Of a stretch of DNA of 64,000 nt, positions 40,778 to 50,284 are shown one piece after another. Source of the stretch: Salinicola halimionae. Lineage in GTDB: Bacteria; Pseudomonadota; Gammaproteobacteria; Pseudomonadales; Halomonadaceae. Positions within the stretch are counted from its first letter, which is position 1. Every line of letters begins with the position of its first letter. The stretch is taken from contig NZ_PZJQ01000004.1 in the NCBI RefSeq assembly GCF_003206065.1, forward strand, positions 308,864 through 372,863, written 5' to 3'. The notes beneath the pieces were generated by a model that was given only the letters and a program-made list of their open reading frames with translations, did no database searches and was not told where the DNA came from. Position numbers and translations under genes: made by a program.

Positions 40778-42802
40778 TCAGATCGCCGTACGCGGAATCT
40801 CTCTCTCCCAGTTTTTCCGACTCACCTCAGTCTTTCCTTCGTGAGCGATTTGCTCGGCGGTCAGGTAGAAAGTCGTTTCATCGCAGTGCAAGTGGTAGCG
40901 GCTGGTCACTTCAACCGCGAATTGGCCTTCACCGGCGTCGCGGCTGGCGCGATAGACCCACTCGATATCGGCGCGAGTACGGGTGGCGTCTGTCGGATGG
41001 CTCGAATAGACCTCTTTCGCGCGTTGTTCGACGCGCAGACCGTGGTCGGAGAAGCGAACATCGCCCATGTCGTCTTCGACGGTAACGGTGACTTCGCCGT
41101 TGCCGACGTCTTCACTGATCGTGCGTTTGGGTTGGCCGGCGCGCAGCGTCTCGATCCGGCATGGCGTGGCGCTCTCCGGCGGTTCGAACGGCATTGGGAT
41201 ATAACCGGCTTTGGATAGCGGTAGTTCCAGCGTGGGGCTGCCAGCCTTGAGCGTCAGATCGGCGCGCTTCCTGGGTGACCAGACCAGCGGGAAACTGGCA
41301 CTGGAGAGCGCAATGCGCAGGCGATGCCCCCTGGGCAGACGATAGCCGATCAGATCCAGCGGCAGCCGAATATCCATCGGTTCACCGGGGATCGGAGGAG
41401 CGATCGTGCCCGGGTCGTCACGGAGATTGAGATTGAGGGTGCCGTAGGTGATCAGCGCGCTTTCGCCGCTTGGCGCAACGTCGCACAGACGCACGTGCAG
41501 TTGGCCGCAATCTTCGCTGCTTTCCAGTGCCACCGACAGCGTCGGCTGGCCGAGGATATCGAGGCCGTCCGCGTAAGGGACGGTGTCGAACGTCAGTGAC
41601 AGGCCGTCGTCACGGCGCTGATCCGGCGGGAAGTCGGCGCCAAACCACAACGGAATGTATTCGCCCTGCAGCGAGCCGGTGGTCAGCGGCGAGGCGATCA
41701 GCCGATCGGCGCTCAATCGTCCGCCGGATTCCAGGCCACGGTCGCCAAGATTGAGCATGATGGTCTCGATCTCTTCGGCTGGCGCAGGCCAGCCGTGGAT
41801 GCGTACCCATTGGCCTGGTCGTTCGAGATACTTGGGCGCCGGCGGCACGCCATCCTGCAAATAGAAGGTGCAGGGTGGCTCCGCCATGATGCCGGTGTCG
41901 ATGCCCTTGAGCCAATGATCCCACCAGCGCAGCGCTTCCTGCAGAAAGCCGATCGCCGGGTCGGGGATCGCGAAGTGCGGATACTTGTGCATCCACGGCC
42001 CCAGCAGCGCTTTTTTCGGACAGGAGAGGTTCTCCATCATGCGGGGAATGGTATCGATGTACGAATCTCCCCAGCCGCTGATCATGTAAACCGCGGCTTC
42101 GATATCGGCATAGTTTTCGCCAATGGAGCCATGCTTCCAGTAATCGTCGCGATGCTGGTGTTCGACCCAGGTCTCGGCCAGCAGCGGCATGTTGTCGAGG
42201 CGGTGTTTCCACATCTCGCGCCAGCGCTCGCCGACCAGGGCCGGATCGGGCACGGCGGCGGAGAAACTCAGCATGGTGGCGGCCCAGCCGAGGTTCTCGA
42301 GCAGCATGTTGCCGCCCTTGTAGTGGATATCGTCGGCGTAACGGTCATCGGTGGAGCAGAGCGTGATGATCGCCTTGAGCGGCGCGGGTCTGAGCGCGGC
42401 AACCTGCAGGCCGTTGAAGCCGCCCCAGGAGATGCCCATCATCCCCAGCTTCCCATCGCACCAGGGTTGCTTCGCAATCCAGTCGATCACTTCCAGCGCG
42501 TCGGCCTGTTCCTGCGGCGCGTACTCGTCTTCCATCAGGCCGTCGGACTCGCCGTTGCCGCGCATATCCACCCGGATGCAGGCATAGCCATGACCGGCGA
42601 AATAGGGATGGGTCAGCTCGTCCCGCACCGCCGTGCCATCGCGTTTGCGATAGGGCAGATACTCGAGGATCGCCGGCACTGGGTTCGATTCGGCATCGGT
42701 CGGCAGCCAGATTCGCGCGGCCAACCGGGTGCCATCGGATAGTTCGATCCACTGGTTTTCGATTTCACGTACTCGCTGCGGAAAGTCCTGTTTGATCTTC
42801 AT
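40778..42802 (-). CDS. CocE/NonD (X-Pro dipeptidyl-peptidase, S15) family hydrolase
   Basis: A 674-residue alpha/beta hydrolase. GISWGG with nucleophile Ser125 follows the strand YACIRVDMRGNGESDG, and the C-terminal third is a jelly-roll X-Pro peptidase domain (DIRLPLDLIGYRLPRGHRLR). Known members cleave esters, amides or X-Pro peptides (cocaine esterase, alpha-amino-acid ester hydrolase). There is no signal peptide, so the substrate is probably imported. Its start overlaps the BCCT transporter stop by ATGA, implying that the transported compound is its substrate. Confidence 0.85.
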   Translation of the reverse strand: MKIKQDFPQRVREIENQWIELSDGTRLAARIWLPTDAESNPVPAILEYLPYRKRDGTAVRDELTHPYFAGHGYACIRVDMRGNGESDGLMEDEYAPQEQADALEVIDWIAKQPWCDGKLGMMGISWGGFNGLQVAALRPAPLKAIITLCSTDDRYADDIHYKGGNMLLENLGWAATMLSFSAAVPDPALVGERWREMWKHRLDNMPLLAETWVEHQHRDDYWKHGSIGENYADIEAAVYMISGWGDSYIDTIPRMMENLSCPKKALLGPWMHKYPHFAIPDPAIGFLQEALRWWDHWLKGIDTGIMAEPPCTFYLQDGVPPAPKYLERPGQWVRIHGWPAPAEEIETIMLNLGDRGLESGGRLSADRLIASPLTTGSLQGEYIPLWFGADFPPDQRRDDGLSLTFDTVPYADGLDILGQPTLSVALESSEDCGQLHVRLCDVAPSGESALITYGTLNLNLRDDPGTIAPPIPGEPMDIRLPLDLIGYRLPRGHRLRIALSSASFPLVWSPRKRADLTLKAGSPTLELPLSKAGYIPMPFEPPESATPCRIETLRAGQPKRTISEDVGNGEVTVTVEDDMGDVRFSDHGLRVEQRAKEVYSSHPTDATRTRADIEWVYRASRDAGEGQFAVEVTSRYHLHCDETTFYLTAEQIAHEGKTEVSRKNWEREIPRTAI

Positions 42803-44370
42803 GCGTCATCCTTGGCTGCGCTTGAGTGAGTCGCTCCTGCCTGCGCGGTATCGAGCCGTTCGGGATGCTTGAGCCAGACCCACAGCGACCCGGTTGCCAG
42901 CAGTACGATCAGCATGGCGGGCAACCCGCCGAGATTGGAGAGCATCTTGATGCCGTCGATGCCCACGAAACTGACCATGACCCACGAAACTACGCCGACG
43001 ATCACGCCCCAGATCACTTTCATCGGGACCCCGGCGTTGAGATCGGAGTCGGCGGTCAGACCGCGGGTGCAGAGGTTGCCGATGGCGTCGGTTTGCGAAT
43101 CCGCCGCAGTGACGTATGAGATGTAGGCGATGAACAGCAGCAGCGGAATCCACACCTGCGAGAACGGCAGTTGACGAAAGAGTTCATAGAGCACGTTCTC
43201 CACGCCGCGATCATTGAGAACGGCATAGAGATCGGCACCGCCGGTCGTATCGAGGTGTGACTGAAAGTAGAGTGCCGTACCGGAGAAGATCAGGATCCAC
43301 ACGCTGGCAAATAGCGCCGGGTAGAGCAGATTGACGCGCAGAAATTCACGCACGGTGTAGCCCAAAGAGATCTTGCCCAGAAACAGCGCCGCCACCGGCG
43401 CCCAGGCGAACCACACTGCCCAGTAGAAGATCGACCACCACTGCGGCCACTGGTCGTTGCCCGCGGCGCCGGTGAACAGGCTCTTGGTGAAGAAGTGGTC
43501 GAGATAGACACCAAACGACTCGACGCCCAGTGCCAGACAGAACACCGTCGGACCGATGATGAACATGAAGACCCCGAGAATCAGCAGCAAAATGGCGTTC
43601 AGTGAGGATAGCCGGGCGATCCCCTTCTGCAGGCCGCTGGCGGCGGAAATCACGAAAGTCACCACGATGATGGCGATGATCACGCCGAGCCGCAGCGGGC
43701 TGGTTTCGCCGCCGAGATATTGGCCTGCGCCGCCGGCCAGCGTCAAAGCGCCGGTGCCAAGGGATGAAGCCATCCCGGCGACCAGCGCATAGAGCGAGAT
43801 AGCATCGATCAGGCCACCGAAATGCCTTACCCGGGCCCCGAAGATTGGCTCCAGCATACTCGAGATAGAAAAGCGCAGGCGCAGGTTATAAAAGGCGAGC
43901 GCGAAGATCAGCGCGGGGACGGCATAGATGGCATAGGGCGTGAACGACCAGTGCAGGAACATGGTCGACATGGCGAACAGCATGGCATCGCTCGAACCGG
44001 CCTCCAGGCCGCTGGAAGCGGGTGGCCCCATGTAGTGGTAGAGCGGCTCGGCGGTAGTCCAGAACAGTACGCCGACGGCTAGAGTGGTACACAGCGTAAT
44101 CGAGAACCAGCGCAGCCGTGACAGCAGCGGTTTGGCCTCCGGCCCGCCGATTCGAATATTACCCAGCGGTGAGAAATAGACGATTACCGCCATTATCAGC
44201 AGATAAAGGCTGCCAAGGCTGAATAGCCAAGAGAAATTGGTCAGAACGGCATCGTTGAGTGCGCTGGCGGTGGCCAGAAACGCATCCAGATCGACATAGC
44301 TGGCGATCACCGCGGCCTGCAGGATCAGAAAGGTCGGCCAGAATACCAGCGGCCGAAGCGAGGTTTGCAT
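42799..44370 (-). CDS. BCCT-family transporter
   Basis: A 523-residue inner-membrane protein with twelve predicted helices. The BCCT signature is visible in the middle (WWSIFYWAVWFAWAP then LGKISLGYTVREF). Family members carry betaine, carnitine, choline or related quaternary amines by sodium or proton symport or exchange. Here the gene is coupled to a CocE/NonD hydrolase rather than to a betaine or choline enzyme, so an ester- or amide-linked substrate is suspected. The Trp box of classical BetP (four Trp in helix 4) was not evident to me. Confidence 0.9.
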   Translation of the reverse strand: MQTSLRPLVFWPTFLILQAAVIASYVDLDAFLATASALNDAVLTNFSWLFSLGSLYLLIMAVIVYFSPLGNIRIGGPEAKPLLSRLRWFSITLCTTLAVGVLFWTTAEPLYHYMGPPASSGLEAGSSDAMLFAMSTMFLHWSFTPYAIYAVPALIFALAFYNLRLRFSISSMLEPIFGARVRHFGGLIDAISLYALVAGMASSLGTGALTLAGGAGQYLGGETSPLRLGVIIAIIVVTFVISAASGLQKGIARLSSLNAILLLILGVFMFIIGPTVFCLALGVESFGVYLDHFFTKSLFTGAAGNDQWPQWWSIFYWAVWFAWAPVAALFLGKISLGYTVREFLRVNLLYPALFASVWILIFSGTALYFQSHLDTTGGADLYAVLNDRGVENVLYELFRQLPFSQVWIPLLLFIAYISYVTAADSQTDAIGNLCTRGLTADSDLNAGVPMKVIWGVIVGVVSWVMVSFVGIDGIKMLSNLGGLPAMLIVLLATGSLWVWLKHPERLDTAQAGATHSSAAKDDA

Positions 44371-44562
44371 ACCTGTCTCCCGTTATCGTTATCGTAGGCG
44401 CCGATGCGCCGCGCTCATGGCGATATAACCTAACGCCTTTCATGCCCCCAGGGGCAAACGGTGTCTGGGAATGAGGGCATGCGTGCAGTGCATGGTAAGC
44501 AGGAGTGGGCGCAATCGATGCGCGGTGTAGAATGATGCGGCGATTTTACGAGAGGAGGCGGG

Positions 44563-44769
44563 ATGGAGCCCGAAGATCTGAAGAAATTGGTCACCCGAAA
44601 GATGCCTTTCGGCAAATATGAAGGTTGGCTGATCGCCGATCTTCCCGGGCCCTACCTCAACTGGTTTGCCCGGGAAGGCTTTCCCAACGGCGAAATCGGG
44701 CATCTGCTGGCGCTGATGCAGGAGATCGACCATAACGGACTGAGTCCATTGCTAGAGCCGCTGCGCTGA
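44563..44769 (+). CDS. DUF3820 family protein
   Basis: A 68-residue protein with the family core MPFGKYEGWLIADLPGPYLNWF, whose members have been described as putative quorum-sensing-regulated or exonuclease-associated factors. AGGAGG at 44553-44558 precedes the ATG. It stands alone between the BCCT operon and the J-domain pair; function not established. Confidence 0.88.
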   Translation: MEPEDLKKLVTRKMPFGKYEGWLIADLPGPYLNWFAREGFPNGEIGHLLALMQEIDHNGLSPLLEPLR

Positions 44770-44814
44770 AGCTTTTGCTCATGGTGCAGACTGAAATATC
44801 CGGCCGGAAGACTA

Positions 44815-45222
44815 CTAGCTCATCCAACGCCCCGCGAGATGCGCGGCGACCAACCCGATCACGATGACCAAGGCAAGCCAGCACCGGCGGCGCCAGCGCG
44901 TCTGATGGCGACCCAGCGCCATCTCCAGCTGCCGCGTCATCAGTTCCTGGCGAACCACGATGCGTTGTGGGGAGACGGAAAAGTCATTGGCGACGTCGCC
45001 TTGCCAGTGAGGTGCGTGAGTCATGCCCAGATTTGCTCGCAACCTGCCGAGTTCGTTCAGCACGCCATGCAGATCGTCATAGGCTTCGCGATGCACCGTG
45101 TTTCCAAGCGTACTTATCGCGTCGACCTTCAGCGTGCGATTGCCGCAGCGCTCTGCGGCCCGAATGATGGTGTCGGAAGTTGCGTTCTTGCTGACGCCGA
45201 GTCGGCGATAGAGATCTCGCAT
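44815..45222 (-). CDS. Tail-anchored J-like protein lacking HPD
   Basis: A 135-residue protein. Residues 3-55 read like a DnaJ domain: DLYRRLGVSKNAT at the start and HREAYDDLHGVL at the end fit helices I and IV, but the segment between is short and the HPD tripeptide that activates Hsp70 is missing. Residues 110-130 form a C-terminal hydrophobic helix (CWLALVIVIGLVAAHLAG), suggesting a tail anchor. The gene starts 20 bases after the HPD-containing J-protein gene on the same strand. No strong ribosome site is seen. Role unknown; possibly a membrane partner of its neighbour. Confidence 0.65.
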   Translation of the reverse strand: MRDLYRRLGVSKNATSDTIIRAAERCGNRTLKVDAISTLGNTVHREAYDDLHGVLNELGRLRANLGMTHAPHWQGDVANDFSVSPQRIVVRQELMTRQLEMALGRHQTRWRRRCWLALVIVIGLVAAHLAGRWMS

Positions 45223-45242
45223 AGCGTATCAGGCCGTCATCA

Positions 45243-46328
45243 TCAGGTAGTTGTCATCAGATAGTCGTAGGCATTCTTGATTCGCTGAAACCGCTGCGAG
45301 GCCAGCGAGACTCGTAGATCCCCCTGCCCGTGAAAGCGATCGGGATGATGGCGCTGCGCCAGTCGCCGATAGGCCCGCTTGATCTCGATCGATGAGGCGG
45401 GCTCGTCGAGTTCCAGAACCTGCAGCGCCAGACGGACTCGGTAATGGGTCTGAGGCCCCCCCGTTGCCTGCTGCCACTGTTGTCGACGCCACTGCTCCCG
45501 ACGATGAGCTTCTTCCTGGCGCGCTTGTTCCCGACGTTGTTCTTCGGCCTGGCGTTGCTGTTCCTGGCGCCTGGCATCCGCTTGGCGCGCCTGCTCCTGA
45601 CGCAGGCCTTCGGCCTGGCGTTCCCGCTCTTGCCGTTCTTCCTGCTGGCGTCGGCTTTTCGCCTGCTGACGCAAGCGGGTTCGTTCCAGGCGCATCCGAC
45701 GCCACCGCGCCTGGGCGGCATTGGTTTGAATCCACCAGCGCTGCCAGCGACGAGTCTTCAGCGGTCTCTGGTCGGTGGCTTTCCTGTTTCCTTCGGCTGC
45801 TGTCTCTTTCCCGGTCGCCGTCTCTTCTTCGGTTACTGTCTCGGCTCTCTCGTCTGGCTGCCAGTAGTCCTGCCGACTGGGATCGCCGGGTGGCATCAGC
45901 TGCCGGCCGGTCACTTCGCGAAACAGCAGAGCGAAGGCGCCGGGGGTGATGCCCGAAAGATCGGAGAGAAAGCGCAGAATATGGTGATTGCGCAAGCTTG
46001 GTTCGCCCTCGCTCGTAGCGAGTCCGATGGCGCGACGCAGAAAGGGGTGCGACTGCTCGTCGACGCGTTCGCGTAGCACTATTTCGGCGGCCAGTTGGAT
46101 GGCCGTCAGATCGGTTCTGGCGATCGCCGACAGCGTATCGAGATCGTCGGAATGGCGATAGCCGTTGGCCAGCGCTTCGAGATAATGCTGGTCCTCGGCG
46201 AGCGCAACGCGCTTGTTGACGTAGATCCACGTCAGCAGCAACAGGGACGCGGTATCCGGCGGGTAACGACTTTTCAGCAGCAGGAGCTCGAAAGCGGAAA
46301 AGCGCGCTGGGGCCATCGATGAATCCAA
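45243..46328 (-). CDS. J-domain protein with long Gln/Arg coiled coil
   Basis: A 361-residue protein. The N-terminal 165 residues are helical and may be TerB-like, as in DjlA. About residues 215-285 form a Gln/Arg/Glu-rich coiled coil (repeats of RQEQARQADAR type). The C-terminal 65 residues are a J-domain with LELDEPASSIEIKRAYRRLA and an intact HPD (RHHPDRF). It should recruit and stimulate DnaK. A second in-frame ATG at 46316 is an alternative start, preceded by GGAT. A long open frame in another register overlaps it but is low-complexity shadow. Confidence 0.75.
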   Translation of the reverse strand: MDSSMAPARFSAFELLLLKSRYPPDTASLLLLTWIYVNKRVALAEDQHYLEALANGYRHSDDLDTLSAIARTDLTAIQLAAEIVLRERVDEQSHPFLRRAIGLATSEGEPSLRNHHILRFLSDLSGITPGAFALLFREVTGRQLMPPGDPSRQDYWQPDERAETVTEEETATGKETAAEGNRKATDQRPLKTRRWQRWWIQTNAAQARWRRMRLERTRLRQQAKSRRQQEERQERERQAEGLRQEQARQADARRQEQQRQAEEQRREQARQEEAHRREQWRRQQWQQATGGPQTHYRVRLALQVLELDEPASSIEIKRAYRRLAQRHHPDRFHGQGDLRVSLASQRFQRIKNAYDYLMTTT

Positions 46329-46439
46329 GCGAAGAAAGGGTTGTTGTCATCGTTTATGGGAACCGAGTATACCCAATCTCGCCGCCGAGTCTTCACTTGT
46401 GCGCTTTTCCTTCACGTCCATAGAGAGGGCTGAATGTCA

Positions 46440-46883
46440 CTACGTTGCCGCCATCCCCGAGGTCTTGCTCAGATTCTCCGGGCCGAAGGAGTCGGGCAGC
46501 AGTTCGTCCATGGTGTAGTGCTTGAGCGGAGCGCCGTTGCCATCGAGCACGACGATTTCGGTCTGCGGCGTGGCGAACTCACGGATGCGCTGTCGGCAGT
46601 CGCCGCAGGGCGTGCACAGATGCTCGCCGGGGCCGATGACGTAGATCTTGCGAATCTGCCGCTCGCCGCTGGAAACCAGCCCGGCGATCGCGCTGCCTTC
46701 GGCACACAAGCCCTTGTAGTTGGCACTCTCGACGTTACAGCCAACGTATTGCGTCCCGCTTTCACTGATCAGGACGGCCCCAACCGGGTGATCGGAGTAG
46801 GGTACGTAGGCGTTGTCACGCACGGCAAGCGCCGCCTGGCGGATCGAATCGGGTACGTCGCCTGAGGGCGTCATGGCGGTCAT
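46440..46883 (-). CDS. cdd: Cytidine deaminase
   Basis: A 147-residue homotetrameric-type enzyme that converts cytidine and deoxycytidine to uridine and deoxyuridine. The zinc site is seen as GLCAEGSAI (Cys and catalytic Glu) and PCGDCRQ (two Cys). It is the last gene of the leftward deoxynucleoside operon and its start overlaps the deoD stop by four bases. Confidence 0.95.
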   Translation of the reverse strand: MTAMTPSGDVPDSIRQAALAVRDNAYVPYSDHPVGAVLISESGTQYVGCNVESANYKGLCAEGSAIAGLVSSGERQIRKIYVIGPGEHLCTPCGDCRQRIREFATPQTEIVVLDGNGAPLKHYTMDELLPDSFGPENLSKTSGMAAT

Positions 46884-47608
46884 TGCGATATCTCTTGATC
46901 GTCTCTGAGCAATCCATCGAGCGTGATTGTCATCATTTCGGAAAAGCCGGTCTGACGGGCCTGCGAGTCGAGCGCCTCACCCTTGAGAATATGGTCGGAG
47001 ACGGTGCAGACCGTCAGCGCGCGGGCGCCGAATTCGGCGGCGACACCGTAGAGCCCGGCCGCTTCCATCTCCACGCCGAGAATGCCATGGCGCTTCATGG
47101 TCTGGAAGAATTCGCCATCCGGTGTGTAGAACAGGTCCGCCGAGAACAGGTTGCCGACCTTAACGGGAGTGCCGCGTTCGCGAGCGGCATCGGCGGCGTG
47201 GCGAGTGAGATCGAAGTCGGCGATGGCGGCGAAGTCGTGACCGCCGAACCGAGTGCGATTGACGCCGGAATCGGTGCAGGCGCCCATGCCGATGACAATA
47301 TCGTTGACCGCGACATCATCGCGCACCGCGCCGCAGGAACCGACGCGTACCAGCCGCTTGACCCCGTACTCGGTGATCAGCTCCTTGGCATAGATGGATA
47401 GCGATGGAATCCCCATGCCGCTGCCCATGACCGAGATCCTGCGGCCCTGATAGGTGCCGGTAAAGCCGAGCATGTTACGCACGCGATTGACGCACTCGAC
47501 GTCTTCAAGAAACGTCTCGGCGATGAACTCGGCGCGCAACGGGTCGCCGGGCATCAAAACGGTATCGGCAAAATCGCCCGGTCGGGCGTCGATATGCGGG
47601 GTTGGCAT
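46880..47608 (-). CDS. deoD: Purine nucleoside phosphorylase, DeoD type
   Basis: A 242-residue cytoplasmic phosphorylase giving free base and (deoxy)ribose-1-phosphate. [34 protein letters not shown] and [11 protein letters not shown] are the DeoD signature segments; the Glu in the last contacts the ribose. It supplies deoxyribose-1-phosphate to DeoB encoded just upstream in the same transcript. It overlaps cdd by ATGA. Confidence 0.96.
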   Translation of the reverse strand: MPTPHIDARPGDFADTVLMPGDPLRAEFIAETFLEDVECVNRVRNMLGFTGTYQGRRISVMGSGMGIPSLSIYAKELITEYGVKRLVRVGSCGAVRDDVAVNDIVIGMGACTDSGVNRTRFGGHDFAAIADFDLTRHAADAARERGTPVKVGNLFSADLFYTPDGEFFQTMKRHGILGVEMEAAGLYGVAAEFGARALTVCTVSDHILKGEALDSQARQTGFSEMMTITLDGLLRDDQEISQ

Positions 47609-47625
47609 TAGTGGTCTCTCTCTGA

Positions 47626-47655
47626 CTATCAGGGCTTTGTCTATCAGGGCTTTGG
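47626..47655. repeat. 15-base tandem duplication over the deoB stop codon
   Basis: CTATCAGGGCTTTGT (47626-47640) is followed directly by CTATCAGGGCTTTGG (47641-47655). The second unit includes the deoB stop codon and last codons, and the first is an untranslated copy of it in the deoB-deoD gap. It looks like a recent slippage or duplication event. Confidence 0.6.
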
Positions 47656-48858
47656 CGATTCTTTGAGTAGCGAGCGGCCATGATCCATGGCGTCGAGTCC
47701 GAAGTGATCGGCCAGCGTCTGGCCGATATCGGCGTAGGTGTCGCGACGGCCATAGCTGCCAGGGGCCAGCACGTCACCGGCGATCAATACCGGCACCTGC
47801 TCGCGGGTGTGGTCGGTACCACGCCAGGTCGGATCATTGCCGTGATCGGCGGTCAGGATCAGCAGGTCGCCCGGCTCGAGTTTGGCGAGCACTTCCGGCA
47901 GGCGTCGGTCGAACGCTTCCAGCGCGCTGGCGTAACCGTCCGGATCGCGGCGATGGCCGTAGAGCGTGTCGAAGTCGACGAAGTTGGTCATGACCAGTGT
48001 TTGATCGCCTGCGTCAGCGATGGCGTTCAACGTGGCATCGAACAGATCATCATGGCCGTGGGCCTTGATCACTTTCGTGACGCCGCAGTGAGCGTATATA
48101 TCGCCGATCTTGCCCACGCCAAGCACCGTCCCATCGCTGTCATGCAGTTTCTGCAGCACCGTGGGTGTGGGCGGTTCGATGGCATAGTCGCGTCGATTGC
48201 CGGTGCGTTCGAAGGTTTGCGGCGTCTCGCCGATAAAAGGGCGGGCGATGACCCTGCCGATGTTGTAGGGCATCAGCAGCTCGCGGGCGATCTCGCAGAG
48301 CGCATAAAGTCGTTCGAGCCCGTAATGGGTCTCGTGAGCGGCGATCTGAAACACGGAATCCGCCGAGGTGTAGACGATCGGCTTGCCACTTCGAATATGT
48401 TCTTCGCCCAGTGCTTCGAGTATCGGCATGCCGGAAGCCTGGCAGTTGCCGAGTAAGCCGGGAAGATCGGCTTGCTCGGTCAGCGCTTCGAGTAGCTCAG
48501 GCGGGAAACTATTTTCCTTGTCAGTGAAGTAGCCCCATTCGAACAGCGCCGGTACGCCGGCGATCTCCCAATGGCCGGAGGGCGTGTCCTTACCCGAGGA
48601 AATTTCGCTCGCGCAGGCCCAGGCGCCATCGATGGTGTCCGGCAGCGCAACGCCAGCCGCTGGCTCACCGGTGCTGAGCCGATGGGCATGATAGAGGCCG
48701 AGCCGAGCCAGATTGGGCAATTCGAGTGGGCGCCCGGCATCGGCACGAAAGCGGGCGATATGACCGAGCGTGTCCGAACCGGCATCGCCGAAGTCGGCGG
48801 CATCCGGAGCGTTGCCGATGCCGAAGGAGTCGAGCACCAGCAGGAAGGCGCGGTTCAT
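47644..48858 (-). CDS. deoB: Phosphopentomutase
   Basis: A 404-residue alkaline-phosphatase-fold enzyme interconverting (deoxy)ribose-1-phosphate and -5-phosphate. The start [20 protein letters not shown] contains the metal-ligand Asp of [21 protein letters not shown] and [20 protein letters not shown] carry the other metal ligands. GAGGA precedes ATG 48858, preferred over 48891, which overlaps deoA. It feeds DeoC. Confidence 0.96.
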   Translation of the reverse strand: MNRAFLLVLDSFGIGNAPDAADFGDAGSDTLGHIARFRADAGRPLELPNLARLGLYHAHRLSTGEPAAGVALPDTIDGAWACASEISSGKDTPSGHWEIAGVPALFEWGYFTDKENSFPPELLEALTEQADLPGLLGNCQASGMPILEALGEEHIRSGKPIVYTSADSVFQIAAHETHYGLERLYALCEIARELLMPYNIGRVIARPFIGETPQTFERTGNRRDYAIEPPTPTVLQKLHDSDGTVLGVGKIGDIYAHCGVTKVIKAHGHDDLFDATLNAIADAGDQTLVMTNFVDFDTLYGHRRDPDGYASALEAFDRRLPEVLAKLEPGDLLILTADHGNDPTWRGTDHTREQVPVLIAGDVLAPGSYGRRDTYADIGQTLADHFGLDAMDHGRSLLKESPKP

Positions 48859-48887
48859 GTTGGTTCCTCGTTCTGTCCTTTCCTCAG

Positions 48888-50249
48888 TCATGGCAGGTCC
48901 TCCTGACGCAGCGTGGCGTGGACGAGGGGAGGGATTGCGACGTCGCTCGTCTCGCTCAAGCTGAAGGCGTGACGTAGACGCTGGGCGACGGCCTCGGCCT
49001 CGGCGCGGTCGGCGGCGTGGATGCGCAGCAGCGGCTGGCCCGGTTCGATGCGTTGCCCGAGCGCAGCGATATGCGACAGACCGACGCGGTGGTCGATGGC
49101 ATCACCGGCATTGCGCCGGCCACCGCCCAGCTCGACCACGCCTAGGCCGAGCGTTCGGGTGTCGATGGCGCTGATGAATCCCGCCCGGTCGGCGTCGAGA
49201 TCGATCGTGACCGGCGCAGTAGGAAGGTGATGTTTGGCATGCTCTGCCAGATCGCCGGGACCGCCGAGGCCATGGACCATGCGCGAGAAGCGCTCCAGTG
49301 CCTCGCCGGAATCGAGGGCCTGGTCCAAACGCCTTTCGGCGTCGTTGGCGTCACTCGCCAGACCGGATTGGAGCAGCATTTCCGTTGCCAGTGGTCGCGT
49401 GACCCGGTAGAGCCGACTCTCCTTGCCTTCCCCTCGCACCTCTTCATTGCGCCCGTCCCCGCGCAACAACCGCAGCGCCTCGAAGACCTCCAGCGAATTG
49501 CCGGCGCAGTCTGCCAGAGGCTGGTTCATGTCGGTCAGCAGTACGCTGGTCTGTGTTCCCGCACCGCAACCGATGGCGACGATCGCTTCGGCCAGCTCAC
49601 GGGAGGCTTGCAGTGTCGGCATGAAGGCGCCGCTGCCGACCTTGACGTCCATCACCAGGGTATCGAGGCCGCAGGCGAGCTTCTTGCCCAGGATCGAAGC
49701 CACGATTAGCGGAATCGATTCCACCGTGGCGGTGACGTCGCGCACGCCGTAGAGGCGCTTGTCGGCCGGCGCCAGCGCCCCGGTCTGGCCGATGATCGCG
49801 ACGCCGACCTCCTTGACCAGACGTCGGAAGGTGTCGTTGCTTGGCGTGACGTCGTAACCGGGGATCGATTCGAGCTTGTCCAGCGTGCCGCCGGTATGAC
49901 CCAGGCCACGCCCGGAGACCATCGGCACATGGCCGCCACAGGCGGCGATCCAAGGCCCCAGCACCAACGAGACCAGATCTCCGACGCCGCCGGTGGAGTG
50001 CTTGTCGAGCACCGGGCCCTGCAGATCGAGGGCATCCCATTGCATGACCTGACCGGAATCCCGGATCGATTCGGTCAGCGCCACGGCTTCCTCTTGGTTC
50101 ATGCCGTTGAGGTAGACGGCCATGGCGAAAGCGCCGATCTGCGCGTCGCCCATACTCTCATCGGCGATGCCCCGCATGACCAGATCGAGCATCCTGCGAT
50201 TGAGCGTCTGGCCATCGCGCTTACGGCGAATGATTTCCTGCGTCAGCAT
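48888..50249 (-). CDS. deoA: Thymidine phosphorylase
   Basis: A 453-residue enzyme that phosphorolyses thymidine and deoxyuridine. KHSTGGVGD (phosphate binding), [18 protein letters not shown] and [11 protein letters not shown] are classic signatures of pyrimidine nucleoside phosphorylases. It lies 35 bases after deoC and 29 bases before deoB on the same strand. Confidence 0.96.
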   Translation of the reverse strand: MLTQEIIRRKRDGQTLNRRMLDLVMRGIADESMGDAQIGAFAMAVYLNGMNQEEAVALTESIRDSGQVMQWDALDLQGPVLDKHSTGGVGDLVSLVLGPWIAACGGHVPMVSGRGLGHTGGTLDKLESIPGYDVTPSNDTFRRLVKEVGVAIIGQTGALAPADKRLYGVRDVTATVESIPLIVASILGKKLACGLDTLVMDVKVGSGAFMPTLQASRELAEAIVAIGCGAGTQTSVLLTDMNQPLADCAGNSLEVFEALRLLRGDGRNEEVRGEGKESRLYRVTRPLATEMLLQSGLASDANDAERRLDQALDSGEALERFSRMVHGLGGPGDLAEHAKHHLPTAPVTIDLDADRAGFISAIDTRTLGLGVVELGGGRRNAGDAIDHRVGLSHIAALGQRIEPGQPLLRIHAADRAEAEAVAQRLRHAFSLSETSDVAIPPLVHATLRQEDLP

Positions 50250-50284
50250 GGCGTTGTTCTCCGCCTTGGATCGATCGAGTCCAC

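Noticed and set aside
45229-46350. 373-codon alternative frame over the J-domain gene
   Set aside because: It is an alternate register of the Gln/Arg coiled-coil region giving Ser/Gly/Ala-rich low complexity; the HPD J-domain lies in the other frame.
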